Shown piece after piece: positions 1-7,960 of a DNA stretch of 64,000 bases. The notes under the pieces were generated by a model that searched no databases, had not been told where the DNA came from, and saw only the letters and a list, made by a program, of their open reading frames with translations. This stretch comes from Paenibacillus_T sp033239625 (GTDB taxonomy: Bacteria > Bacillota > Bacilli > Paenibacillales > Paenibacillaceae), in assembly GCF_033239625.1 (NCBI RefSeq), contig NZ_BTCK01000010.1:62001-126000 (forward strand). Reading direction: 5' to 3'. The stretch's first letter is position 1; each line of letters opens with the position of its first letter. The position numbers and the translations under genes are program-made.

Positions 1-260
1 GTCGTGAACCACTCTTGCAAAATCGCCGTTACCGGCACGAGCACGCCAACCACCAGCATGTAGGCGGTGGACAGCCATTGAATCGTAGAGGGCGTTACAT
101 TTAACGCCTTGATCAAATCAGGAAAAGCATTGCCGAGCAGCGTTTCGTTCAGAATTGCAACGAATGCGCCGATGATCAGTGCGATAACAATCGGGGCGCG
201 TTTGATTTTGCTCAAATCCGGCCCTTCTGCACTCATAGCAGCTTGATTAGCAGCCTCCAT
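1..260 (-). CDS. MFS drug-efflux transporter, DHA2-like (N-terminal 86 residues only)
   Basis: Only the first 86 codons are inside the window; the gene runs off the left edge. The visible part has a short cytoplasmic N-terminus, a first membrane helix around residues 29-50 and a second around 67-85. The stretch LNETLLGNAFPDL followed by a second helix containing QWLSTAYML is typical of 14-helix DHA2 (EmrB/LmrB-like) proton-driven multidrug exporters. The ATG at 258-260 is preceded by AAGGAGG about 8 bases upstream, which fixes the start. The substrate cannot be told from this fragment. Confidence 0.85.
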   Translation of the reverse strand, partial: MEAANQAAMSAEGPDLSKIKRAPIVIALIIGAFVAILNETLLGNAFPDLIKALNVTPSTIQWLSTAYMLVVGVLVPVTAILQEWFT

Positions 261-531
261 TGTACTTCGTTTCCTCCTTGTTAGGTTTATCCTTACAAAC
301 ACCCGCTTATGTAGCGGTAAAACCATTGCATTTTCCAATAATCGCTGACCCACTGGAAAAAGTCAACAACGTATGGGGTCAGTTGTCCTACATTCTTCAG
401 TATGGATGCGATTCTTAAAATAATCCTTCATTCGATTATGCATAAATTTCTTTTTGTGCCGCTTTCATGCTTCATATATTATGGGGATAGATAACAATGC
501 CAACGAAAATTCCCTTAATCGAGGATGAAAT
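261..531. other. Intergenic gap upstream of the MFS gene
   Basis: Contains the ribosome binding site and presumably the promoter of the leftward MFS gene, then AT-rich sequence. I see no supported gene, hairpin or repeat here. The right boundary is where readable homology to the decayed regulator begins. Confidence 0.5.
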
Positions 532-1362
532 TTAGATCGACTGGATAACGATTGGATTTCGTTCTGGCGATATGTGACGGCCGCGATCCGCCAGTGCTCG
601 CCGGGTTTCGGTCTGTCCAGTCTTCCGCTGCTGGATCAGGGCTCTTCGGTTCCGACGGAGCATATCCTGAGAGCGATGCTGCGCGATATGGAGCTTTTGC
701 CTGACAAGGTCATAATTATACTCGACGATTACCACTGTATCGAGCTCCCCTCCATTCATGATTCGCTCAGCTATATGCTGGAGCGTTTGCCTTCCCAAGT
801 TCGGCTTATTATTGCAAGTCGCACGGTGCCGGACATCCCGATCGCCAAGCTTCTTGTGAATGGTGAATTGAATCGCATTACGATGCATGACCTCATGTTC
901 GAATGTAACGAGGTTATCGCTTTATTCCGTCATATGAATGGTTTCGAACTGACGAATGAGTAAGCCGATGAACTTATGCAGCGGACGGAGGGCTGGGTTA
1001 CCGGCATGCAGCTGGCCGCCATCTCTATGGGCCGGAGCGCTGACATTGCCGACTCCATTAATCAAATCGATGGCCGGCAGCATCATATTTTCGATTATTT
1101 AATGGAAGAGGTGTTTCGCCGTCTTCCCGACCCGCTTCGAAATTTTATGATGGATACGTCCATCCTCCGCCGAATGAATCGCGCTTTATGCCATTATAAA
1201 GTATTCGGTTTCTTCGATGTTTTAGGCAAAAAGAAAACCTCCGGTTCCGGATTTACAATTGTAAATGCCGGCCAACAATCGGTGTACGGCATTTGGATAT
1301 ACAACGAAGGCGCAGTAACGTTAAATTGCAATTATGACATCCTCGTCACTAAACTGGACTAA
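532..1362 (+). pseudogene. Decayed MalT/LuxR-type ATP-dependent transcriptional regulator, fused to an unknown tail
   Basis: One reading frame from 532 gives residues LDNDWISFWRYVTAAIR, then VIIILDDYHCIE and QVRLIIASRTVPDIPIA, then after an in-frame TAA at 961-963 continues with RTEGWVTGMQLAAISM and EVFRRLPDPLRNFMMDTS. This order (Walker B-like DDYH, sensor-like ASR, EGW, then the LP..RxF..DTS segment) is the central ATPase part of MalT-like STAND regulators. The P-loop region, the C-terminal TPR part and the LuxR helix-turn-helix are missing. An in-frame stop lies just before the upstream homology, so there is no intact start. Near 1195 homology ends and the frame passes into an unrelated tail (NAGQQSVYGIWIYNEGA) ending at 1362, which suggests a deletion joining two genes. 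A functional product is unlikely. Confidence 0.8.
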
Positions 1363-1380
1363 CCATTACAACAACAATAA

Positions 1381-1416
1381 GAGCCTGTCACCACTTCTGG
1401 TGACGGCTCTTTGTTT
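1381..1416. terminator. Bidirectional Rho-independent terminator
   Basis: A 12-bp stem (GAGCCTGTCACC with GGTGACGGCTCT, one G-T pair), 6-base loop and a T-rich tail TTGTTT on the plus strand. The minus strand reads TTATTG after the stem. It lies between the decayed regulator and the 3' end of the merR-type gene, so it can serve both. Confidence 0.8.
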
Positions 1417-1459
1417 ATCCAGGCGACCTCTCGGATTGCAAGGAACGGGATGGCCTTGT

Positions 1460-1963
1460 TTATTCCATGTTCAGCCCAGCGGATTTTCCGGTGGATAGAG
1501 GAAAATAACTCATCTGAATCGTCGAGACCGATTGGGACTTGGATTCTTCCCCCCTGCTGCCGGACGCGTCGTCCTGCGTTTCATCCGAGCAGCTCTTCCG
1601 GTACCTCCCCTGCTCCAATTTCATATCGATGAAATCGACGACCTGCTGCAGAGAGGCGATTTGGCTGACGATGTTCTCCCGATGGCTCCTTAAGAGCCCC
1701 ACCAGTTCGGGGAACTCAGCGGGATCGGCATCCGTGGATACCGTCAGAAAAGGCCGCATTTCTTCCAGCGGCATCCCCGTTTTTTTCAGACAAGATATCA
1801 GTTGAATCGTATCGATGTCTCCCTGCCGATAGATGCGATGTCCGTTATCTTTTCTTTCCGCCCGGGGGAGCAGCGCGATCTTCTCATAATAACGAATCGT
1901 ATCTTCAGAAATGCCGGTTTGCGTGGCAGTTTGTTTAATCGAGAACGTCCGCTCTTCCTTCAT
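1460..1963 (-). CDS. MerR-family transcriptional regulator, AdhR/YfmP-like
   Basis: A 167-residue protein. Residues about 7-75 form the MerR winged helix-turn-helix (FSIKQTATQTGISEDTIRYY, then GHRIYRQGDI), followed by a coiled-coil dimerisation helix (about 85-120) and a polar tail rich in Ser, Glu and Asp. Cys58 in LISCLKKTG sits where the aldehyde-sensing Cys52 of Bacillus AdhR sits by my alignment; sensing of reactive aldehydes is therefore an inference. The ATG at 1961-1963 has GGGAGGGA upstream. The gene is divergent from a short-chain dehydrogenase, and both promoters carry a dyad in a 19-bp spacer, so the regulator probably controls itself and the enzyme. Confidence 0.9.
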   Translation of the reverse strand: MKEERTFSIKQTATQTGISEDTIRYYEKIALLPRAERKDNGHRIYRQGDIDTIQLISCLKKTGMPLEEMRPFLTVSTDADPAEFPELVGLLRSHRENIVSQIASLQQVVDFIDMKLEQGRYRKSCSDETQDDASGSRGEESKSQSVSTIQMSYFPLSTGKSAGLNME

Positions 1964-1995
1964 TCCGTTCCCTCCCAGAGTCCATTTTTGTGTGC

Positions 1996-2026
1996 ATTAT
2001 ACATCTTGGTGCCGGCTCCAAGTCAA
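1996..2026 (-). promoter_or_regulatory. MerR-type promoter of the merR gene with operator dyad
   Basis: On the minus strand: -35 TTGACT (2021-2026), a 19-bp spacer and -10 TATAAT (1996-2001). The spacer holds an almost perfect dyad, CTTGGAGCC/GGCACCAAG (2005-2022). A 19-bp spacer with a central dyad is the hallmark of promoters twisted into activity by MerR proteins. Confidence 0.8.
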
Positions 2027-2064
2027 GTGCCTTATTCTTTGGACAAAACTAGGTTTTTTCCATA

Positions 2065-2095
2065 TTGACTTGAAGTCGACTCCAAGTTATAGAGT
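2065..2095 (+). promoter_or_regulatory. MerR-type promoter of the dehydrogenase gene with operator dyad
   Basis: On the plus strand: -35 TTGACT (2065-2070), a 19-bp spacer and -10 TAGAGT (2090-2095). The dyad ACTTGAAGTC/GACTCCAAGT (2068-2087, one mismatch) has the same core as the operator in front of the merR gene, so one regulator should bind both. Confidence 0.8.
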
Positions 2096-2138
2096 GAGCT
2101 TCATAAGAATGATATCTAGGTATTGGGAGGAAACTGCA

Positions 2139-2993
2139 ATGAATAAGGGACACCGCGACAACATTGCTATGATTACGGGTGCAAACGCAGGAATCGGATT
2201 GGCATTGACCCGCAAGCTGCTGTCGGACAACTGGCAGGTGGTTGCATTGAACCGCTCCGACTTTCCGTCGGACGATATGGAGATCCAAGACGCCGTTCAG
2301 AGGGGATGGCTTCGCATTTATAAAGTGGAAGATCTTGCTGACTTTGCCGCCTTGAGACGAGCTTTGGAAGTAATCAAATCCAAGGAGCAGCGGATCGATC
2401 TATTGTTCAACAACGCCGGGGGGTCCTTCACCGAGCTCAGTTATTCGAAGCAGGGACGAGAGTATCACTATGAGCTGATGACTGTCGTTCCGTATATCAT
2501 TCTGATGGAATTGAAGGATCTCCTACGAAACGGCCGTTTAAAAACAGTCATTAACACCTCATCTTCAGCCCTGAAATTTACGAAGGAGTTGAATATCGAA
2601 AGTCTGGAGCGCCCCAAGACCTTCCGCAAGCTGCTTGGTCCTTATGCCGCCTCCAAGCTAGCGCTCTCGTTATGGACCCAGGCCATCGCGCCGCAGCTTG
2701 CCCAAGATGATATCAAGATTCGCAGCGTTGACCCGGGCGGCAACAACACGTTAAGGAAAGGGAAGAAATCCGGATTGCCTCCAGTAGTCGGCCTGTTGAT
2801 GAAATGGTTCTTCTCTCCGCCAACCCATGGTGCCGGTAAGCTGTATGAAGGCGCACTTGGGCAGCACCGGAATGAAACCGGCGTCTTCTTATTGAAAGGG
2901 CAGGTTGCGGAATTAAAATTTAAAGATCAATCGCAGAGCATCTTGCACAGGATCAATGCCATTTATGAACATGAATTTTGTTCGTTACCCTAA
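2139..2993 (+). CDS. Short-chain dehydrogenase/reductase (SDR)
   Basis: A 284-residue classical-type SDR, expected to be a cytoplasmic NAD(P)-dependent oxidoreductase. Rossmann motif TGANAGIG at residues 13-20, NNAG at 91-94, serines at about 141-143, and the catalytic pair Tyr169 and Lys173 in YAASK. The ATG at 2139 follows TGGGAGG by 8 bases; a longer in-frame extension upstream would read through the promoter and is rejected. Control by the divergent MerR protein suggests a role in detoxifying a reactive carbonyl or similar stress compound; the substrate is not visible in the sequence. Some bacterial relatives resemble retinol or WW-domain oxidoreductases. Confidence 0.9.
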   Translation: MNKGHRDNIAMITGANAGIGLALTRKLLSDNWQVVALNRSDFPSDDMEIQDAVQRGWLRIYKVEDLADFAALRRALEVIKSKEQRIDLLFNNAGGSFTELSYSKQGREYHYELMTVVPYIILMELKDLLRNGRLKTVINTSSSALKFTKELNIESLERPKTFRKLLGPYAASKLALSLWTQAIAPQLAQDDIKIRSVDPGGNNTLRKGKKSGLPPVVGLLMKWFFSPPTHGAGKLYEGALGQHRNETGVFLLKGQVAELKFKDQSQSILHRINAIYEHEFCSLP

Positions 2994-3235
2994 TGCGCTG
3001 GATCGTGTCGATCTGCCTCAGACCGGTTGCGGAATTCATATATAGAGCGCAGGCGCTGCCTGTTTGGAAAGGATTCATGCGATTTATGATTAACAATGGG
3101 GAGAATATAAACACCACTTTTTACGCTGCGGAATATACAAGTGCATAGGCATATATCCCATGCATCCTTATTCCGATCGATATCTCTGACCCTGTAAGCT
3201 TGCTGAATCGGAATAGGCACAAAGGAGTGTTCAGA

Positions 3236-4336
3236 TTGGTGGAAAAATCGTCCCACTACTTTGTTCGAGGCAATACCGCACACGGCGCCCACTTCCTGCA
3301 TAAGTCAGCCTTCGATGGGCTGAACAAAATATTCGTGCTTTCCGGCCCCCAAGGCACGGGGAAATCGACCGTTATTCGCAACCTGGCGGACAGCCAGTTG
3401 GATAAAGGCCGGCATGTGCAATGCTTCCATTCGCCTCTCCGTCCCGATGAACTGGATGGCATCATTCTAACGGAATCGAAGATCGGCATTATCGATGGCC
3501 GAGTTTGTGACGGGATCTCCGAGAATGAGGCGGATGAAATCGAGTATATTCATTTTGGCAAAGCGCTTAATTACAGTCTTATCGTACCCGAACATGCCAA
3601 GACGATCGAGGATCTGAAAGGCAAGCTTGTCAGCGCTTATTCGCAAGCCTATGAAACGTTCTTAACCGCATTGCGCATTCACGATGAATGGGAAAAGTAT
3701 TATATCGAAAGCATGGATTTCGCAAAGGCCGACCAGATCAAGCAGGACTTGATTCAACAATTATTCGATGGCCATGGAAGCGATGCACCAACCGCCGGAC
3801 GTCACTTATTCTTCGGGGCTGCGACTCCGAAGGGCGCTTTCGATTTTATTCAAAGCTTGACTGCTCGGCTCAACAGACGGATTTTCATCAAAGGAAGACC
3901 GGGATCCGGCAAATCGACAATGCTCAAGAAGCTTGCCGCCGCTGCCGAACAGAAAGGAATCGAAGTCGAGGTGTTCCATTGCGGCTTTGATCCGAACAGC
4001 CTGGATATGTTGATCTTCCCGGCGCTCGGAACAGCTATCTTCGATAGTACCGCCCCGCACGAATACTTTCCTGACCGGGACGGCGATGAAATTTTGGATA
4101 TGTACTCGCTCACTATAGCTCCAGGTACAGATGAAACCTATGCAACTCCAATAGCCGAAATTAAAGAACGTTACTCTGCGAAAATGAAAGCGGCCACCTC
4201 GCTGTTAGCGGAAGCCGAGGCCATCGATTCTCAGATTAAGGCCTACTATGTCGCGGCAACCGATTTCTCAATCGTGGAGGAACTCAGGCTGCAATTGCAG
4301 TCCGAGTTGAATGAACTGACGGGCTCCGCTATTTAA
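3236..4336 (+). CDS. Tandem P-loop nucleotide-binding protein, PRK06851 family
   Basis: A 366-residue cytoplasmic protein built of two similar halves, each with a Walker A motif: GPQGTGKS at residues 37-44 and GRPGSGKS at 220-227. The N-terminal GNTAHG and each half's FHS/FHC strand followed by a Leu-Asp segment repeat in parallel, which points to internal duplication. It resembles the uncharacterised PRK06851 ATPase family of spore-forming Firmicutes; the biochemical role is unknown. The start is a TTG at 3236 with AAAGGAGTG eight bases before it; the preceding TTG at 3200 lacks a binding site. The gene stands alone between two oppositely oriented units. Confidence 0.75.
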   Translation: MVEKSSHYFVRGNTAHGAHFLHKSAFDGLNKIFVLSGPQGTGKSTVIRNLADSQLDKGRHVQCFHSPLRPDELDGIILTESKIGIIDGRVCDGISENEADEIEYIHFGKALNYSLIVPEHAKTIEDLKGKLVSAYSQAYETFLTALRIHDEWEKYYIESMDFAKADQIKQDLIQQLFDGHGSDAPTAGRHLFFGAATPKGAFDFIQSLTARLNRRIFIKGRPGSGKSTMLKKLAAAAEQKGIEVEVFHCGFDPNSLDMLIFPALGTAIFDSTAPHEYFPDRDGDEILDMYSLTIAPGTDETYATPIAEIKERYSAKMKAATSLLAEAEAIDSQIKAYYVAATDFSIVEELRLQLQSELNELTGSAI

Positions 4337-4358
4337 ATGGACCTGTCGGATAAAATGA

Positions 4359-4383
4359 AAGGGCACCCTTGGGAGGTGCCCTT
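4359..4383. terminator. Bidirectional Rho-independent terminator
   Basis: Stem AAGGGCACC with GGTGCCCTT (9 bp), 7-base loop. It is flanked by TCTT on the plus side and by TTTCATTTT on the minus side. It serves the convergent P-loop gene and the histidine kinase gene. Confidence 0.75.
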
Positions 4384-4450
4384 CTTGAATACCGCTATCA
4401 CGGCGCCGGCGCGCTTTATTGCAAATAATGCCATCCCACTGCGTAGAGTA

Positions 4451-5617
4451 CTATTCGCTTACAGTCGGTAGACAAACGGAGAAGGTTGTCCCTTGACCCA
4501 GACTGCTGCGAACCTCAATATCTCCGCCGTGGTCCTGAACGATTTTCTTGCAAATCGAGAGTCCCAAGCCCGTTCCATCCGTCTTCGTCGTAAAGAAAGG
4601 GTTAAAGATCTGCTTCATGTCCTGTTCCTGAATTCCCTTGCCCCTATCCTGCACTTCAGCAATTACTCTTGTCCCTTCTGTTGACAGCCTCAGCGTAACC
4701 GTGCTGTTACCGCTCTCAGCCATCGATTCGAGCGCGTTATTCACGATGTTTACGAACACTTGCACCATTTTGCTCATATCGATCCGAACCTGTGCATCCA
4801 ACTTAGTATCAGCGTACACAAGCTTCAGCCCCAGATCAGCCGCCTTCGGTCCCGTTAAATACACGACCTTTTGCAAACATTCATGGAGAGAGTGGATGCG
4901 GTATGAAGAAGGGTCCGGTTTAGAGAACTGCAGAAATTCCACTGTCAGCTTGTTCATCCGGCTGGTTTCGTCCATCATAAGATCATACCAAGGCTCAATG
5001 TTGTACTGGCGCTGCTTCGAATGCTGCAGGAGCCCGCGAAGGGACGCGAGCGGATTTCTGATTTCATGCGCAAGGCCAGCCGCAAGTTCCCCCACCACCC
5101 GCATTTTCTCCTGCTCGAACATCATCTCTTCCCTTTTCATTGCTTCCTTCAGCGCGTTCTTTTGTCGCTCCATCTCGACAATGTATTGAATGATCAGTAC
5201 GACCGCAAGCGAAGTCAGAAAATCCGAAGTGGAGGCGAGCAGGCTATAGATATTCATAGGCGTATAGGAAGCGCGAATAATCGTATACAGCGCAATAAAT
5301 CCGAAGCCGAGAAGCACCGCTTTGATTGTCCCTTGGACATGTTGGTAGAGCGCCTTGGTCAGCAAAATAATGTAGATCGTAAAGCACCAGTTCAACTGGC
5401 TGACTTCATGGAAGCACAGCAATAGAACAAACTGCACAATCGTCATCCTCATTGGCCAGTTTGACAAAGCCTTCTCCCCTACAATGCTTACGGTGAACAA
5501 GATACCTAATGCAATAAGCAGGATACTGTTAAGTTGTTTGCCCATTGCAAAGGAAGCAACAACTACAAAAACGATGTACAAAGGTAAAACAACATGATAC
5601 ATCAATCGAAAAAACAT
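4451..5617 (-). CDS. Orphan membrane histidine kinase, sporulation-kinase-like
   Basis: A 388-residue protein with about six membrane helices in residues 5-147, a short linker helix (150-172), then a HisKA domain with the phospho-accepting His184 in LAHEIRNPL and a HATPase domain (N-box NIVNNALES, G1 DRGKGI, F-box FFTTKTDGTGLGL). The layout, many helices and no PAS or HAMP, matches KinB-type kinases that feed the sporulation phosphorelay. No response regulator gene is next to it, which is usual for such kinases. The ATG is preceded by TTAGGAGA. The signal and partner are inferred only from family resemblance. Confidence 0.85.
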   Translation of the reverse strand: MFFRLMYHVVLPLYIVFVVVASFAMGKQLNSILLIALGILFTVSIVGEKALSNWPMRMTIVQFVLLLCFHEVSQLNWCFTIYIILLTKALYQHVQGTIKAVLLGFGFIALYTIIRASYTPMNIYSLLASTSDFLTSLAVVLIIQYIVEMERQKNALKEAMKREEMMFEQEKMRVVGELAAGLAHEIRNPLASLRGLLQHSKQRQYNIEPWYDLMMDETSRMNKLTVEFLQFSKPDPSSYRIHSLHECLQKVVYLTGPKAADLGLKLVYADTKLDAQVRIDMSKMVQVFVNIVNNALESMAESGNSTVTLRLSTEGTRVIAEVQDRGKGIQEQDMKQIFNPFFTTKTDGTGLGLSICKKIVQDHGGDIEVRSSLGQGTTFSVCLPTVSE

Positions 5618-5760
5618 ATTATTCTCCTAAAAGTTAATTATTTCATGACTTTCATCTATATATTCGACAAAATCCGCGTATATCCTTTTCTAAAAATTGT
5701 CTACTTATAGTGCAAATTAGAGAAGTCTAGAACCATAACGAAATTTGCTCGAACTCAAAA

Positions 5761-5792
5761 AAACGCACTGCCCAGGTTAGGACAATGCGTTT
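5761..5792 (-). terminator. Rho-independent terminator after the MFS gene
   Basis: Read on the minus strand, AAACGCATTG pairs with CAGTGCGTTT (one mismatch), followed by a run of T. It lies 88 bases after the stop of the leftward MFS gene. Confidence 0.75.
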
Positions 5793-5879
5793 AAGTGTAC
5801 GATGAATCCCGTTACAGAGGAAGAACCCTCGGCCAAGCTTCTGGTGCGGCATCCATTCCGTTCGGATTGACTAAGCTGC

Positions 5880-7100
5880 TTACCTCTTCTCAGTGGCGAA
5901 ATAAAGCATGGCCGCGACCGGAAATACGATTCCGATCCACAACGCCGTACTCCATCCGCCCGAGGCGTATGCCCATCCCCCTAAGGCAGAGCCCGCAGCG
6001 CCGCCCATAAAGAAAATGGCCATGAAAAGCCCGTTCAGACGACTACGGATGTCCGGGCTGAGCGAGAAGATCGCCCGTTGTCCGAGCACGAGATTGGCGG
6101 ATACGCCAGCGTCCAATAGGATAGCCGAAACGACAAGAACGCCGACTCCTACGGGAGAGCTGCTCCGTACCAAGAGCGGAAGCAGAACGGAGATGATGAC
6201 GGCAGCGAGCGCTATCCATGTTGCCGGTCGAGTCCAGCCTCGATCCGCCAGCCGGCCAGCCACTGGAGCAGCCACCGCACCTGCGACCCCTACAAGCGCG
6301 AACAAGGCAACGCCTTTTTGAGAAAAGTGATAAACCGGACCTGTCAACAGCAACGGAACTGTTGTCCAGAACAAGCTGAACGTCGCAAATACACAAGCAT
6401 GATAGGCAGCGCGACGGCGCAGTATAGAAGTTGTTCGCAGCAAATGCCACATCGAACGAAGCAGAGCCGTATAAGGTGTGTTTGTGGACGGTCTTCTTGC
6501 AGGCAGCACTCTCATTAATACGATAGCCAGAACAGCAACAGCTGCAGCCGACAAAGCGAATATCGCATGCCAGCCCAAGAATTCAGCTGCCAGACTCGAC
6601 AATGGACGCGAGAGCATGATTCCAAGCAGCAAGCCGCTCATGACATTGCCGACGACGCGGCCGCGCGAAGATTCGGATGCAAGATAGGATGCATAAGGAA
6701 CGAGCACTTGCGCCGCGACCGCCCCTACGCCGATGGCGAACGAAGCGAACAGGAACAAGGCCGCTTGTTCCGACACTGCAGCGGCTGCAAGAGCAGCTGC
6801 TGTGAGCAGTAGGGAAACGACAACCAACCTTCGATTTTCAACCAAATCCCCCATAGGCACGACAAACAGCAATCCGACAACGTAACCAATCTGCGTCAAT
6901 GTCACGATCAAGCCAGCAGTGCCCGCGGACATCCCGACCGAAGAACGAATGACGCCTACCAATGGCTGCGCGTAGTAAAGATTCGCCACAATAATACCGC
7001 ACGCGGTTGCCAGAAGCAGGATTAGCCATGTAGGCAGGTTCTTCTCGTCTGCTTGCTTTTTTCCATCGGCAATTGTAATTCCAACCGGCTCGCTTCTCAT
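5880..7100 (-). CDS. MFS efflux transporter, DHA1-like
   Basis: A 406-residue protein with 12 predicted membrane helices, starting after a polar N-terminus of about 25 residues. The first helix contains NLYYAQPLVG and the loop between helices 2 and 3 carries GDLVENRRLVV, the MFS motif A region. It resembles DHA1-family drug or metabolite exporters. The ATG at 7098-7100 with GGAGG is chosen over an upstream ATG because the longer form would translate the promoter and two operator copies. It faces a TetR gene, which very probably represses it. Confidence 0.9.
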   Translation of the reverse strand: MRSEPVGITIADGKKQADEKNLPTWLILLLATACGIIVANLYYAQPLVGVIRSSVGMSAGTAGLIVTLTQIGYVVGLLFVVPMGDLVENRRLVVVSLLLTAAALAAAAVSEQAALFLFASFAIGVGAVAAQVLVPYASYLASESSRGRVVGNVMSGLLLGIMLSRPLSSLAAEFLGWHAIFALSAAAVAVLAIVLMRVLPARRPSTNTPYTALLRSMWHLLRTTSILRRRAAYHACVFATFSLFWTTVPLLLTGPVYHFSQKGVALFALVGVAGAVAAPVAGRLADRGWTRPATWIALAAVIISVLLPLLVRSSSPVGVGVLVVSAILLDAGVSANLVLGQRAIFSLSPDIRSRLNGLFMAIFFMGGAAGSALGGWAYASGGWSTALWIGIVFPVAAMLYFATEKR

Positions 7101-7118
7101 ACGAATGCCTCCATTCAA

Positions 7119-7235
7119 ATACTGAACGTTTAGTTTATTAATTAGTAAGGTAATCATATACTGAACGTTTAGTTTTGTAAATAGGCATTCCATGTCCTTT
7201 TTTTCTGAGAGAGGGTATACTGGACGTATAGTTTA
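7119..7235. promoter_or_regulatory. Three-copy TetR operator region between the MFS and tetR genes
   Basis: Three 18-bp direct copies of ATACTGAACGTTTAGTTT lie at 7119-7136, 7158-7175 and 7218-7235 (the third has two changes). Each contains a near-palindrome ACTGAACGTTTAGT, as expected for a TetR dimer site. The middle copy fills the 17-bp spacer of a minus-strand promoter for the MFS gene: -35 TTTACA (7176-7181), -10 TATGAT (7153-7158). The first copy covers its start region, and the third is 34 bases before the tetR start, allowing autoregulation. Confidence 0.8.
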
Positions 7236-7268
7236 GATTAGGATGTCATTACATAATGGCGAAAGGCG

Positions 7269-7856
7269 ATGATGTTGATGGAGAGCAAGAGAGGCCGGCC
7301 TCGTAATGTCGAAGCGCAGAAGTCGATCCTTTCCGCATCTTACGCGTTGTTAGTGGAACATGGCTTTGAGACGGTTACAGTCGATAAAATCGCTGAGCGC
7401 GCGCAAGTAAGCAAAGCGACGATTTATAAATGGTGGCCTAACAAGGCTGCCGTGGTCATGGACGGTTTCCTTTATGCAGCCAATGCCAGGCTCCCTCTGC
7501 CCGATACGGGTTCGGCATTGAACGATATTCTCATGCACGCCACGAACGTGGCCCGGTTCATGACGAGTCGGGAAGGCATTATCATTACGGAGCTGCTGGG
7601 TCAAGGACAATTCGATGCCGGATTGGCGGAAGCCTATCGGGCACGCTATTTCCGCCCCCGCCGACTGGAAGCAAGAAGCCTGCTGGAGAAAGGTATTGAA
7701 CGCAAGGAATTGAAGCAAGACCTCGACATCGAGATAAGCATCGATCTCATTTATGGACCGATCTTCTATCGCTTGCTAGTGACCGGTGATAAGATAGATG
7801 ACTCCTATGTGCAGCATCTGGTGAACCGTGCATTTGAAGGCATCCAATCTACCTAA
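7269..7856 (+). CDS. TetR/AcrR-family transcriptional repressor
   Basis: A 195-residue regulator. Residues about 10-60 form the TetR helix-turn-helix (ILSASYALLVEHGFETVTVD, then VSKATIYKWWPNKAAVV). The rest is an all-helical ligand and dimerisation domain. The start could be any of the ATGs at 7269, 7272 or 7278; the weak AAAGG site favours 7272 or 7278. Divergent orientation and three operator copies in the shared intergenic region mark it as the local repressor of the adjacent efflux pump. The inducing drug is not known. Confidence 0.9.
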   Translation: MMLMESKRGRPRNVEAQKSILSASYALLVEHGFETVTVDKIAERAQVSKATIYKWWPNKAAVVMDGFLYAANARLPLPDTGSALNDILMHATNVARFMTSREGIIITELLGQGQFDAGLAEAYRARYFRPRRLEARSLLEKGIERKELKQDLDIEISIDLIYGPIFYRLLVTGDKIDDSYVQHLVNRAFEGIQST

Positions 7857-7906
7857 AACTTCCACTAGCCATGGTTTAGGCAGCGCCCCTTCTGCTGATT
7901 ACATAG

Positions 7907-7944
7907 CGAAAGGGGCTCCCCCTGTCTGGGAACCCCCCTTCTTT
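7907..7944. terminator. Probable bidirectional terminator between tetR and the stalk-domain gene
   Basis: Imperfect stem GAAAGGGG-CTCCC with GGGAA-CCCCCCTTC followed by TTTTC on the plus strand; the minus strand has TTTCG after the stem. It sits between two convergent genes. Confidence 0.55.
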
Positions 7945-7960
7945 TCACCCTAGTGTTAAG

